From Candidatus Kuenenia stuttgartensis (GTDB lineage Bacteria > Pseudomonadota > Alphaproteobacteria > SMXS01), in assembly GCA_943329845.2 (NCBI GenBank), contig CALQFM020000007.1, forward strand, positions 24,972 to 88,971: a stretch of DNA of 64,000 nt. Reading direction: 5' to 3'. Both the position numbers and the translations under genes were made by a program. The notes under the pieces were generated by a model that saw only the letters and a list, made by a program, of their open reading frames with translations, did not search any database and was not told the origin of the DNA. Shown here piece by piece: positions 29,881 to 37,672 of this stretch. Numbering within the stretch: position 1 is the first letter of the stretch; the number at the start of each line of letters is the position of its first letter.

Positions 29881-30508
29881 CCGCGCCGAAATCCTCGCCA
29901 GGCTTCGACAGGCCGTGCCGCGGCAGACAGCCGAGCACGCGCCGCACCAGGCGTTCAGCACCTGGCAGGCGCCCGGCGCGACGGATATCCAGGGCCGGTT
30001 CGTCGCCCGGCTCGAGGCCGCGCGCGGCACGGTCGAGCGGATCGCCTTGCTCGCCGACGTGCCCGACGCCGTCGCGCGCTATCTGGCCGGCCAGAACCTG
30101 CCGGCGCGTCTCAACGTGGCGCCCGAACTGAGACAACTGCTGGATTTCAGCGCCGGCGCGGTGACAATCCACGACGCGCTGCCGGTCGAGGATGGCCATG
30201 CGGTGCTGACCAGCTGCATCGCGGCGGTCGCCGAGACCGGCACGTTCGTCGCGGCGAGCGGACCCGGCCGGGATCCCCGGCTGAACTATCTGGCCGAGAC
30301 CCTGATCGTCGTCGTCGGGGCGGGCCAGATCGTCGAGGCCTATGAGGAAATCTGGACCCGGCTGCGGGTGCGCACGGGCAAGGAAACGCCACGCCTCGTC
30401 AGCTTCATCACCGGCCCGTCGCGCACCGCCGACATCGAGCAGACCATCGAATGGGGCGCCCATGGCCCACGCCGCCTGCATGTGCTGATTTCGGACGAGA
30501 CACCTTGA
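29867..30508 (+). CDS. lutC: lactate utilization protein C
   Basis: 213 aa LUD-domain protein, the third component of the LutABC L-lactate oxidation complex. Signature parts are SRAEILARLR at the N-terminus, AVAETGTFV and GPSRTADIE near the end. Start GTG 29867 lies inside the lutB 3' end and has a clear GGAGGAAAC site, supporting coupled translation. No LldP permease or LutR regulator gene is seen nearby. Confidence 0.93.
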   Translation: MADDSRAEILARLRQAVPRQTAEHAPHQAFSTWQAPGATDIQGRFVARLEAARGTVERIALLADVPDAVARYLAGQNLPARLNVAPELRQLLDFSAGAVTIHDALPVEDGHAVLTSCIAAVAETGTFVAASGPGRDPRLNYLAETLIVVVGAGQIVEAYEEIWTRLRVRTGKETPRLVSFITGPSRTADIEQTIEWGAHGPRRLHVLISDETP

Positions 30509-30555
30509 AGCCGGGGCTTTGGCTTGCTGGCCAAGCTTGACCCGGCGGCGGCATA

Positions 30556-30674
30556 CCCCTCACCCTAGCCCTCTCCCACAAGGGAAGAGGGGACGACGCC
30601 GGTGCAACGGCGGGAATAGTCCCTTCTCCCCTTGTGGGAGAAGGTGGACGCCCATAGGGCGGCCGGATGAGGGG
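30556..30674. repeat. dispersed palindromic intergenic repeat
   Basis: Nested inverted repeats: outer CCCCTCA (30556-30562) with TGAGGGG (30668-30674) and inner TCTCCCACAAGG (30572-30583) with CCTTGTGGGAGA (30630-30641). The CTCACCCTAGCCCTCTCCC opening resembles a mobile palindromic repeat common in alphaproteobacterial intergenic DNA. It can form a large RNA hairpin after lutC. Confidence 0.75.
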
Positions 30675-30709
30675 GCGCCGCGTCAGCGGCATTACAGGCT
30701 GGAGCGGCA

Positions 30710-31483
30710 ATGAGAACATCGATCATCGGGATTGCCGCCATGCTGGCCGCCACACTCGCCGCCGCGTCGGTCGCCCATGGCGACGTGATCATCAAGCTGA
30801 AGAACGGCGTCGAGATCAAGGTGCCGGTGAACAAGGACGACATCGCCTCGATCACCATGGAGGAGGGCGGCAGGTCCGCGTCCGCGAGTCCGCCGTCCGC
30901 GCCGCCTCCGCCGGTCGTTCCCGAAACGCCCGCCAAGCCCACCGAATACAGCCAGGCGCCGCCGTCTCCGGAAGAGCTGGCCCAGGCGAAGGGACCCGAG
31001 CTTCCCGGCGCGTCCGGCTTCAAGCCCGGCGCCTTCAGCAAGGACGGCGCCGCAGGCGGCAGCAGCGGCCGGATCGTCCATGTTGGTCCCGGGAAGGACT
31101 ATGAAAAGCTTGGCGACGTGGCCGCCAGCCTCCAGAACGGCGACGTGGTGGAGATCGAGGGCGGCCTTTATCTCAATGACTTTGCCAGCATCGCCGCCAG
31201 CGACATCACCCTGCGCGGCGTGCATGGCCGGCCGCATTTCCGCGCCACCGTCGGCCCGCCCAACAACAAGGGCATCCGCTCCAGCGAGAAATTCGTCGAC
31301 CGGGCGAAATACGACTTCCATCTGGCCGATGGCGCCGACGCCATCGACGACGGCGTCAAGGTCGGTAACGCCGGCAAGACCTCACTGATGCCCGCCAACG
31401 AGTACGCCTTCCCCAAGCCCATGACCCCGCGCAAGGTGGTCGGCGACCTCGACGTCGGGGCGTACGAGTACGGCGGCAAGTAG
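30710..31483 (+). CDS. secreted protein with remnants of a right-handed beta-helix domain
   Basis: 257 aa with a Sec signal peptide (residues 1-23). Residues 25-50 are a short beta segment (VIIKLKNGVEIKVPVN), followed by a Pro/Ala-rich linker. From ~120 it reads VGPGKDYEKLGDVAASLQNGD, VVEIEGGLYLND and ITLRGVHGRPHF, the opening coils of a pectate-lyase-like parallel beta-helix. It then passes directly to YDFHLADGADAIDDG and DLDVGAYEYGG, a typical end of such domains. The many middle coils are absent, so the gene looks internally deleted, though still open. ATG 30710 has GGAG upstream. Function unknown. Confidence 0.75.
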   Translation: MRTSIIGIAAMLAATLAAASVAHGDVIIKLKNGVEIKVPVNKDDIASITMEEGGRSASASPPSAPPPPVVPETPAKPTEYSQAPPSPEELAQAKGPELPGASGFKPGAFSKDGAAGGSSGRIVHVGPGKDYEKLGDVAASLQNGDVVEIEGGLYLNDFASIAASDITLRGVHGRPHFRATVGPPNNKGIRSSEKFVDRAKYDFHLADGADAIDDGVKVGNAGKTSLMPANEYAFPKPMTPRKVVGDLDVGAYEYGGK

Positions 31484-31504
31484 GGTTATCCCCTTCCCAC
31501 TGTT

Positions 31505-31660
31505 GTCATCCCGGCGAAAGCCGGGACCCAGCTGCCCATGCAGATAAAATCCTATCCGTGTCCCTGAGCTTGTCGAAGGGCGTTGCACGAGAGTTGATGC
31601 AACGCCCTTCGACAAGCTCAGGGACACGGTGAACGTCGAGATCGGCATCGCCGGGATGAC
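31505..31660. repeat. nested perfect inverted repeats (32-bp and 13-bp arms)
   Basis: The inner arms 31556-31587 and 31598-31629 are perfect 32-base complements around a 10-base loop and contain CCCTGAGCTTGTCGAAGGGC. The outer arms GTCATCCCGGCGA (31505-31517) and TCGCCGGGATGAC (31648-31660) are also perfect. CCCGGC-GAAA-GCCGGG at 31510-31525 is a small hairpin of its own. Both sequence types resemble dispersed repeats of alphaproteobacteria. The structure could act as a transcription barrier in both directions. Confidence 0.85.
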
Positions 31661-31691
31661 GGAAAAAGGGGTAGGGCCTGCACCACATCGA

Positions 31692-31720
31692 TTGACGAAT
31701 GTAACTTTATAACATTATAC
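31692..31720 (+). promoter_or_regulatory. sigma-70-type promoter of the ZnuD-like receptor gene
   Basis: TTGACG at 31692-31697 and TTATAC at 31715-31720, spaced 17 bases, lie in a strikingly AT-rich 50-bp island in otherwise GC-rich DNA, 39 bases before the receptor ATG. Confidence 0.6.
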
Positions 31721-31738
31721 GTAATATTATAACATATG
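31701..31738 (+). promoter_or_regulatory. two tandem Zur-box-like sites
   Basis: GTAAnnTTATAACAT occurs at 31701-31715 and again at 31721-31735, exactly 20 bases apart (two helical turns). The TTATAACATTA core resembles the AT-rich zinc-uptake regulator (Zur) sites known from proteobacteria. The first copy overlaps the promoter -10 region, consistent with repression when zinc is plentiful. Assignment rests on motif similarity plus the zinc-receptor gene downstream. Confidence 0.6.
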
Positions 31739-31758
31739 GATTGCCAAGGATCCTCCGG

Positions 31759-33612
31759 ATGCCGAAGCTCAATCACGTCCTATTCGCCGGCATCGCGGCC
31801 CTTGCTCTCACGCCGCCGGCCCGGGCCGATACGGACGAGCCCCCGCACCATGCCAGCCATGTCGACGAGGTGGTCGTCACCGCGTCTCCGCTGGGAGCCA
31901 GCCAGTTCGACGTGCTGCAGGGGACGTCGATTCTTCACGGCGAGGACCTGGCGAAGATCGGCGGCCGCAGCCTGGGCGACGTCGTGGGCAACCTGCCCGG
32001 CGTCAGCCAGACCGGCTATACCTTCGGCGCCAGCCGGCCGGTGATCCGCGGTCTGGGCGGCGACCGCATCCGTGTGCTGATCGATGGCCTGGGTTCGTTC
32101 GACGCCTCGACCGCCAGCCCGGACCACGCCCCGTCGGTCGATACCGCCACCGCCAAGCGCATCGAGGTGGTGCGCGGTCCGGCGACGCTGCTCTATGGCA
32201 ACAGCGCGGCGGGCGGCGTGGTCAACGTCATCGACGGGCGTATCCCCGAGGAAATCCCGGAGAACGGCATCGAGGCGTCCGGCACCGGCTTCTACGGCAC
32301 CAATGGCGACGAGCGCACCGGCTCGGGCGGCGTTACCGTTGCGCTGGGCGAGACCGGGCTGGTCGCCCATCTGGACGGCTCCTACAAGAAGACCGGCGAC
32401 ATGACCGTGCCGGGGTTCGCCCGCAGCGAGGCCCTGCGCGCGCTCGATCCGCAGGACGACGAACTGCGCGGCAAGCTGCCCAACAGCGCCGTGCGCGACG
32501 CCAGCATCACCGGCGGCCTGTCCTGGGTGGGCGACAACGGCTTTCTCGGCGCGTCGGTCAGCCACTATTCGACGAACTACGGCATCCCGGTGAACATCGA
32601 GGAGCCGGGCGAGCCGCCGGAAGTGCGCATCGCCATGCAGCAGACTCGCGTCGACGTCTCGGGCGAGCTGCGCACACCGTTCCTGGCCTTCGACACGGCG
32701 CGCGTTCGCTTCGGCTATGGCGACTACCAGCACGCCGAGAAGGAAGGCGAGGAGATTGGCACCCAATTCTTCAACAAGCAGTGGGAAGGCCGGCTGGAAC
32801 TGGTCCAGAAAAAATGGGGCAACCTGTCCGGCGCCTGGGGCGTGCAGGCCAGCCACCGCGACTTCGAGGTGGTGGGCGACGAGGCGTTCGTCGCGCCCAG
32901 CCTTACCGACCAGATCGGCGTGTTCACGGTCCAGCGGCTCGACATCGGCGCGGTGGCGCTGGAAGCGGGCCTGCGGTTCGAGAGCCAGCAGCTCAAGGCC
33001 GACGACAACGGCTATAACCGGGACTTCGGCACGCTCAGCGCGTCCGCCGGCGCATCTTACACCTTTGCCGAAAACTGGCTGGCCGGTATCAGCGCCTACC
33101 GCACCGAGCGCGCGCCGACCGCCGAGGAAGTGCTGGCCAACGGCCCGCACGCCGCCACCTTCACCTTCGAGCGCGGCGACCTGACGCTGGGCAAGGAAAC
33201 CGCGACCGGCGTCGAGGCGACCCTGAAGAAGTCGCAGGGGCCGTTCACCGGCTCGCTCAACGCCTACTACACCGCCTATGACGACTTCATCTCCGAGCAG
33301 TTCACCGGCGAGGAGGAGGACGGGCTGCGGGTCGTGCAGTTCACGCCGGTGTCGGCACGATTCTACGGCTTCGAGGCCGAGGCGGCGGTCGAGGTCTGGC
33401 GCGGCGGCAATGCCTCGCTGAAGCTCGATGCCCAGGCCGACTATGTCCGCGCCCAGGACACCACCAACGGCCAGCCGTTGCCGCGCATCCCGCCGTTGCG
33501 GCTGACCGGCGGCGTCGAATATGCCGAGATCCGCTACAGCACCTCGTTCCTCAAGGACTACCTACCCGCCGCCGGCCGCAGCATCCGCCTCGGCATCCGC
33601 GCGGCGATCTAG
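31759..33612 (+). CDS. znuD: TonB-dependent outer-membrane receptor, ZnuD-like (zinc uptake)
   Basis: 617 aa. Signal peptide (residues 1-~23, ending ARA-D), a short His-containing segment (HHASH) and TonB box (DEVVVTAS), then a plug domain (PVIRGLGGDRIRVLIDG, VEVVRGPATLLYG-like) and a beta-barrel. The ZnuD-family motif NGPHAATFTFERGD is present, as is TSFLKDYLPAAGR near the C-terminus. ZnuD imports zinc across the outer membrane. It is short for the family, and the C-terminal barrel appears to lack a block of strands between LTGGVEYAE and IRYSTSFLKD; the last residue is Ile rather than aromatic. ATG 31759 has AAGGA upstream. The AT-rich promoter with Zur-like sites supports the zinc call. Confidence 0.82.
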   Translation: MPKLNHVLFAGIAALALTPPARADTDEPPHHASHVDEVVVTASPLGASQFDVLQGTSILHGEDLAKIGGRSLGDVVGNLPGVSQTGYTFGASRPVIRGLGGDRIRVLIDGLGSFDASTASPDHAPSVDTATAKRIEVVRGPATLLYGNSAAGGVVNVIDGRIPEEIPENGIEASGTGFYGTNGDERTGSGGVTVALGETGLVAHLDGSYKKTGDMTVPGFARSEALRALDPQDDELRGKLPNSAVRDASITGGLSWVGDNGFLGASVSHYSTNYGIPVNIEEPGEPPEVRIAMQQTRVDVSGELRTPFLAFDTARVRFGYGDYQHAEKEGEEIGTQFFNKQWEGRLELVQKKWGNLSGAWGVQASHRDFEVVGDEAFVAPSLTDQIGVFTVQRLDIGAVALEAGLRFESQQLKADDNGYNRDFGTLSASAGASYTFAENWLAGISAYRTERAPTAEEVLANGPHAATFTFERGDLTLGKETATGVEATLKKSQGPFTGSLNAYYTAYDDFISEQFTGEEEDGLRVVQFTPVSARFYGFEAEAAVEVWRGGNASLKLDAQADYVRAQDTTNGQPLPRIPPLRLTGGVEYAEIRYSTSFLKDYLPAAGRSIRLGIRAAI

Positions 33613-33675
33613 GCACAACCCCGCCTTTCGTTCCGCACGCTTGCTTTTCCGCGGCCCGGCGCATAGTTGGGGCTT

Positions 33676-34446
33676 ATGGCAGGTGAAGCGAAAGTCTATC
33701 TGGTCGGCGCGGGTCCGGGCGACCCGGAGCTGATCACGCTCAAGGCGCTGCGCGTTCTGCGCGCCGCCGATGCCGTGGTCTATGACCGGCTGGTGTCCGA
33801 CGAGATCCTGTCCGAAATCCCCGAAGACGCCGCCCGCATCTATGTGGGCAAGGAAGGCGGCACCCATTCGCTGCCCCAGGCCGAGATCAGCAATTTGCTG
33901 GTCACGCTGGCCCGCCAGGGCAAGACCGTCGTGCGGCTGAAGGGCGGCGACCCGTATATTTTCGGGCGCGGCGGCGAGGAGGCCATTGTGCTCGCCCAGG
34001 CCGGCGTCGATTTCGAGGTGGTGCCCGGCGTGACCGCGGCATCCGGCGTCATGGCCGGGCTGAACCTGCCGCTGACCCATCGTGGGCTGGCCAATGGTGT
34101 GCGCTTCGTCACCGGCCAGTGCGGCAAGAACGTGCCGCTCGACCTGAACTGGCCGAGCCTGGCCGATCCCGACACCACGCTCGTCGTCTATATGGGTCTG
34201 GCCAAGCTGCCGGAGATCAGCACCGAACTGATCAAGGCCGGCATGCCGGCCGACCAGCCGGCCATGGCCATCTCCAAGGGCACGCTCGACACCGAGACGG
34301 TGATCACCGGCACCATCGCAAGCCTGCCGGGGCAGGTGAGGGAAGTGCGCCTCGCGCCGCCGGTGCTGATCGTCGTCGGCCGGGTGGTGACGCTGATGGA
34401 GACGCTGGGGCGCGGCCTGGTGCGGCAGATGCAGGAGACTCCGTGA
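33676..34446 (+). CDS. cobA: uroporphyrinogen-III C-methyltransferase
   Basis: 256 aa SUMT. It adds two methyl groups to uroporphyrinogen III to make precorrin-2, the branch point for siroheme and cobalamin. Family motifs are VYLVGAGPGDPELITLKA, VVYDRLVS, VRLKGGDPYIFGRGGEE, VPGVTAASG and VYMGL. It lacks the CysG oxidase/ferrochelatase domain, so it is the single-function form. ATG 33676 fits the conserved start. The 3' end overlaps the enoyl-CoA hydratase start by 4 bases (GTGA), suggesting coupled expression of otherwise unrelated genes. Confidence 0.95.
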   Translation: MAGEAKVYLVGAGPGDPELITLKALRVLRAADAVVYDRLVSDEILSEIPEDAARIYVGKEGGTHSLPQAEISNLLVTLARQGKTVVRLKGGDPYIFGRGGEEAIVLAQAGVDFEVVPGVTAASGVMAGLNLPLTHRGLANGVRFVTGQCGKNVPLDLNWPSLADPDTTLVVYMGLAKLPEISTELIKAGMPADQPAMAISKGTLDTETVITGTIASLPGQVREVRLAPPVLIVVGRVVTLMETLGRGLVRQMQETP

Positions 34447-35228
34447 GCGGCGACTCGATCTATCTGGAAAAGGATGGCGAACTGGCCTGGGTGGTGATCG
34501 ACCGCCCCGACAAACTTGGCGCCCTCAGCCAGGCCATGTGGGAAGCGCTTCCCGGCATCGCCGCCGCCATCGAGGCCGATCCGGCGGTGAAGGTGGCCGT
34601 CGTGAAAGGCGCCACCGGGAAGGCGTTCAGCGCCGGCGCCGACATCTCGGAATTCGAGGTGCTCAGCACCGACCAAGCCCTGCGCGATGCCAACCGCGCG
34701 GCCATCACCAACGGCCTGCGCGCGCTCACCGGCATCTCCAAGCCGACCATCGCCATGGTGCGTGGCATCTGCATGGGCGGCGGCTGCGCCATCGCGCTGA
34801 CTTGCGACATCCGCTTCGCCTCGCCCGAGGCCAGGCTGGGCATTCCGCCCGCCAGGCTGGGACTGGCCTACACGCTCGAGGACATGAAGCAACTCGTCGA
34901 CGTGGTCGGCCCGTCCCATGCCAAGAGCATGATGTTCACCGGCCGCGCCGTACCTTCGCCTGAGGCGCTTGCCATCGGCCTGGTGAACGCGGTCTATCCC
35001 CTGGACGCCATCGAGCGGGAAACCAGGGACTTCGCCGCCCAGGTCGCGCGCAACTCCCAGTTCTCCGTCCGTGTCCTGAAGAAGATCATCGGCCTGATCG
35101 CCGATGGCGCCGACGCCGAGACCGAGGAAAGCTGGAAGCTGGCGATGGACGCCTATGAGGGCGAGGATTACCGCGAAGGCGTCGCCGCGTTCCTCGCCAA
35201 ACGCCCGCCGAAATTCACGTTTTCCTGA
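34443..35228 (+). CDS. enoyl-CoA hydratase/isomerase family protein
   Basis: 261 aa crotonase-fold protein. The oxyanion-hole strand is KAFSAGADISEFE and the second glycine-rich turn is GICMGGGCAIALTCDIRFA. The segment where hydratases carry catalytic Glu residues reads RLGIPPARLGLAYTLEDM, without the usual P-x-x-GG pattern, so the reaction (hydration, isomerisation, decarboxylation or thioester hydrolysis) is uncertain. Start GTG 34443 overlaps the cobA stop. Confidence 0.9.
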   Translation: MSGDSIYLEKDGELAWVVIDRPDKLGALSQAMWEALPGIAAAIEADPAVKVAVVKGATGKAFSAGADISEFEVLSTDQALRDANRAAITNGLRALTGISKPTIAMVRGICMGGGCAIALTCDIRFASPEARLGIPPARLGLAYTLEDMKQLVDVVGPSHAKSMMFTGRAVPSPEALAIGLVNAVYPLDAIERETRDFAAQVARNSQFSVRVLKKIIGLIADGADAETEESWKLAMDAYEGEDYREGVAAFLAKRPPKFTFS

Positions 35229-35231
35229 AAC

Positions 35232-35864
35232 CTATTTCTTCTTCGCCGCAGGCTTCGCCGGCTCAGCCGCTGCGGCCTTCGGCCGTGCCGGGAAATCCAC
35301 CTTGATGTCGGGCAGCTTAGCGTTCACCCGCTTGATGACTTCGTCGGTGGCGTCGTAGCCGGAGCCGTCGCGGATGTAGAGCACGGCCGAGCCGTCGACG
35401 AAGCGGCTGATGCCGTGGTCCTGGCGGACCTGCTGGCCGACCATGGTGGCAACCGTGTTGAACTGCTCCATGGCCTTCTCGCCGGCCTTGGTCATGTCCT
35501 CCTGAACCTTCGCCAGCACGCCGTCGATCTGGGCCTTGATGCCGTTGTACTGGTCGACGGCCTTCTGGTATTCGGCCGGATCGATGGTGTCCCTGGCCTG
35601 GCGGACCGGTGCGAATTCCTTCTCCAGCTTGTCGATCGCCATGTTGTATGCGGCGGCCTCGACATCGTGGCGCTTGGCCATCTGGTCGAAGACACTCTGC
35701 ATCGCGGTGGCTTCGGTTGCGAGACGCTCGGAATCCATCACCAGGAATAGGGTTGTCGTCGGGGCCTCCGCCGCGGGCGCGGCCGGCGTCACCGTCGCCG
35801 GCGTCTCGGCATGGGCGGCATACGGAAACGCAAGTGCGGCCATCAGGACCAGGGAACGGATCAT
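35232..35864 (-). CDS. OmpH/Skp-like periplasmic chaperone (second of a pair)
   Basis: 210 aa with a signal peptide (residues 1-19, AHA-E). The rest follows the OmpH/Skp plan: a beta strand with LFLVMDSERL, then a long helical hairpin rich in Glu, Lys and Gln (~50-140), and a return strand VLYIRDGSGYDAT with a TDEVIKRVN helix. Skp trimers shield unfolded outer-membrane proteins. The C-terminus is an Ala/Pro/Lys tail. Its ATG overlaps the stop of the upstream paralogue (ATGA), so both are translated together. It is not next to bamA or lpxD, the usual skp setting. Confidence 0.75.
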   Translation of the reverse strand: MIRSLVLMAALAFPYAAHAETPATVTPAAPAAEAPTTTLFLVMDSERLATEATAMQSVFDQMAKRHDVEAAAYNMAIDKLEKEFAPVRQARDTIDPAEYQKAVDQYNGIKAQIDGVLAKVQEDMTKAGEKAMEQFNTVATMVGQQVRQDHGISRFVDGSAVLYIRDGSGYDATDEVIKRVNAKLPDIKVDFPARPKAAAAEPAKPAAKKK

Positions 35865-36439
35865 TGCTGGGGCGCTCCCTTGGCCGGTAGTTCGACGGTC
35901 GGCACCTCGGCATTGAGGAAAGTCTGGATCAGGTTCGTGATGTCGTTTGCGCCCGGCGCGGCCAGCTTTTCCGAGACCAGGGCGTCGTACGCCTTCTTCT
36001 CCATCACCAGGTCGAGCGACATGCCGCTGGCGACGCGCTTGATGATGGCCTGGAGTTTTGGCTGCAGCGTCGCCATGGCGGCCTGGCCGCGGGCTTCGAT
36101 TTCCTCGAGGCCCTTCTTGTCGTCCTCCGCGGTCTGGGCGATGCGCTGTTCCAGCGATGCCTGGCGCTGCTGGCGCTCTTCGGCCGAGATGTTGGCGGAA
36201 TCTACCCGGAGCGCACGAAGCTCCTCCTGCAGCGATTCGTACTTGTACCTGGTGTTCTGGCGGTAGGCCGCCTTGGCCGCCTCCACCTTCTTGTCCAGGT
36301 CGTGGGTGACCAGCGACTTCTGGCTCAGCGCCGCGAGATCGACCACGGCAATCCTGGGCGGCGGGAGCGTTTCCGCCAGGGCCGGGACGGCGCCGGCAAG
36401 GGCAATCAGGACAAGAGAGCAGCGAAGCAATGTTTTCAT
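35861..36439 (-). CDS. OmpH/Skp-like periplasmic chaperone (first of a pair)
   Basis: 192 aa with a signal peptide (residues 1-22, ALA-E). It starts the mature part with RIAVVDLAALSQKS, as in OmpH/Skp, followed by a long charged coiled coil (~45-125) and a C-terminal amphipathic helix ending DITNLIQTFLNAE. It is divergent in sequence from the downstream protein but has the same layout, so the two are either ancient paralogues or subunits of a mixed trimer (inference). Confidence 0.72.
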   Translation of the reverse strand: MKTLLRCSLVLIALAGAVPALAETLPPPRIAVVDLAALSQKSLVTHDLDKKVEAAKAAYRQNTRYKYESLQEELRALRVDSANISAEERQQRQASLEQRIAQTAEDDKKGLEEIEARGQAAMATLQPKLQAIIKRVASGMSLDLVMEKKAYDALVSEKLAAPGANDITNLIQTFLNAEVPTVELPAKGAPQQ

Positions 36440-36504
36440 GGCGCTCGTCTATAGGCAGGCCGCTGCTGCCGGTAAAGCTTGGTCATCGGATCGTCATGGA
36501 AAAT

Positions 36505-37665
36505 TCACGGAGCGGCGGGCGGGCCGGTGGCCGGTTTAGGGCCGGCCAGGAATGCTTCGACCCGCTGCGCCACGTTCCGGCGGATGTTCATGTAGAACAG
36601 GTTGTAGTCGTAGATGTGATAGTTGCCGCCCGGCAGCACCAGGCCGCTGTAGCCTTTGCCGTCCGGCGGCGAGGCGTAGAGCACGCCGTCCTTGCAATAG
36701 GCGCCGGTGATCCTGGGGTCCGGGGTTCCCAGCGGCTCGTCGGTGGTCGGCAGCGCGCCCAGGTTCAGGGCCGCCGGAGCTGTCTGCTCGGACGTGTCCC
36801 AGCGCAGCGGATTGACGCAGAGCAGTGTCTTGCCGCGGTTCGCCTCGTAGACCCCGTCATAGCGGAAGCCCACATTGTCGAACAGGCCCGTGGGATCGGC
36901 GTCCTGCACCGCGAAGCTGTTCCAGCTCGCCAGGCAGCCGGTCTGGGCCGGCGTCGTGCATGGCTTGATGTCCTTGTAGACCCGGCTGAACAGGTCCGTG
37001 GGCAGGGCGAAGCCGACGGCGTAGGCGGCGACCATCCGCGCGACGAGCGGTGTTCCGTCGACCTCGTCGCGCAGCAGATAGGACAGGTGACGGCTGCCCT
37101 GGCTGTGCGCGGCCAGGATGAACGGCCGTCCCTTGTTATCGTTTTCCATATAGTGGCGGAAGGCGCGGCGCACGTCCTGATAGGCCAGGTCCAGCGCCTT
37201 GTCGCCGTCGGCCCGGTTCTTCGGGAAGAACGCGCCCAGCGTCGCCTGCCGGTAGAGCGGCGCGTACACCTTGGCCGAGCCGTTGAAGGCGCTTGCCTGG
37301 TATTTCAGCACGAAGCCGTCGAGGCGCCCGCGCGCATCCTCGTCATCGATGGGGGCGTTCCAGCCGGTTCGGTTGTAGTAGGTGGTGGGGGCGATGAAGA
37401 ATACGTCGACCTGGGCCGTCGCCTGCCTGTCGGCGGCCTCGGGCGTCTTCGGGACCTGATCCGCGGCGTCGCGCCTGGTCGGCAGCGCCGCCCACGAAGC
37501 CGGATCGGCATAGTTCGGCTCGGCCGGCGGCGTCATGGCAACGAACGGCTCGCCAGGCGTCATGGCCCAATAGCTCAACTCGTCCTTGAACGCGGCCAGC
37601 AGGGTGATGGCGACGACGGCGGCCACCACGAGTCCGGCGACGATATAGAGGAATATCCTGGCCAC
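36505..37665 (-). CDS. DUF3089 alpha/beta-hydrolase-like protein
   Basis: 386 aa from GTG 37665. One N-terminal membrane helix (IFLYIVAGLVVAAVVAITLLA) anchors a DUF3089 domain. Typical features are VDVFFIAPTTYYN, KVYAPLYRQAT and a nucleophile-elbow-like ILAAHSQGSRH with the probable catalytic Ser; a final NYHIYDYNLFYMNIRRN may carry the His. Members are annotated as lysophospholipase-like, but substrates are unknown. It begins 7 bases after the ubiD stop on the same strand, so it is probably in the ubiA-ubiD transcription unit. Confidence 0.85.
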   Translation of the reverse strand: MARIFLYIVAGLVVAAVVAITLLAAFKDELSYWAMTPGEPFVAMTPPAEPNYADPASWAALPTRRDAADQVPKTPEAADRQATAQVDVFFIAPTTYYNRTGWNAPIDDEDARGRLDGFVLKYQASAFNGSAKVYAPLYRQATLGAFFPKNRADGDKALDLAYQDVRRAFRHYMENDNKGRPFILAAHSQGSRHLSYLLRDEVDGTPLVARMVAAYAVGFALPTDLFSRVYKDIKPCTTPAQTGCLASWNSFAVQDADPTGLFDNVGFRYDGVYEANRGKTLLCVNPLRWDTSEQTAPAALNLGALPTTDEPLGTPDPRITGAYCKDGVLYASPPDGKGYSGLVLPGGNYHIYDYNLFYMNIRRNVAQRVEAFLAGPKPATGPPAAP

Positions 37666-37672
37666 GCGCGCC

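Noticed and set aside
31556..31629. Possible miniature insertion sequence with 32-bp terminal repeats
   Set aside because: Only 10 bases separate the arms, so it is a palindromic repeat element rather than a transposable unit with ends; no target duplication was evident.
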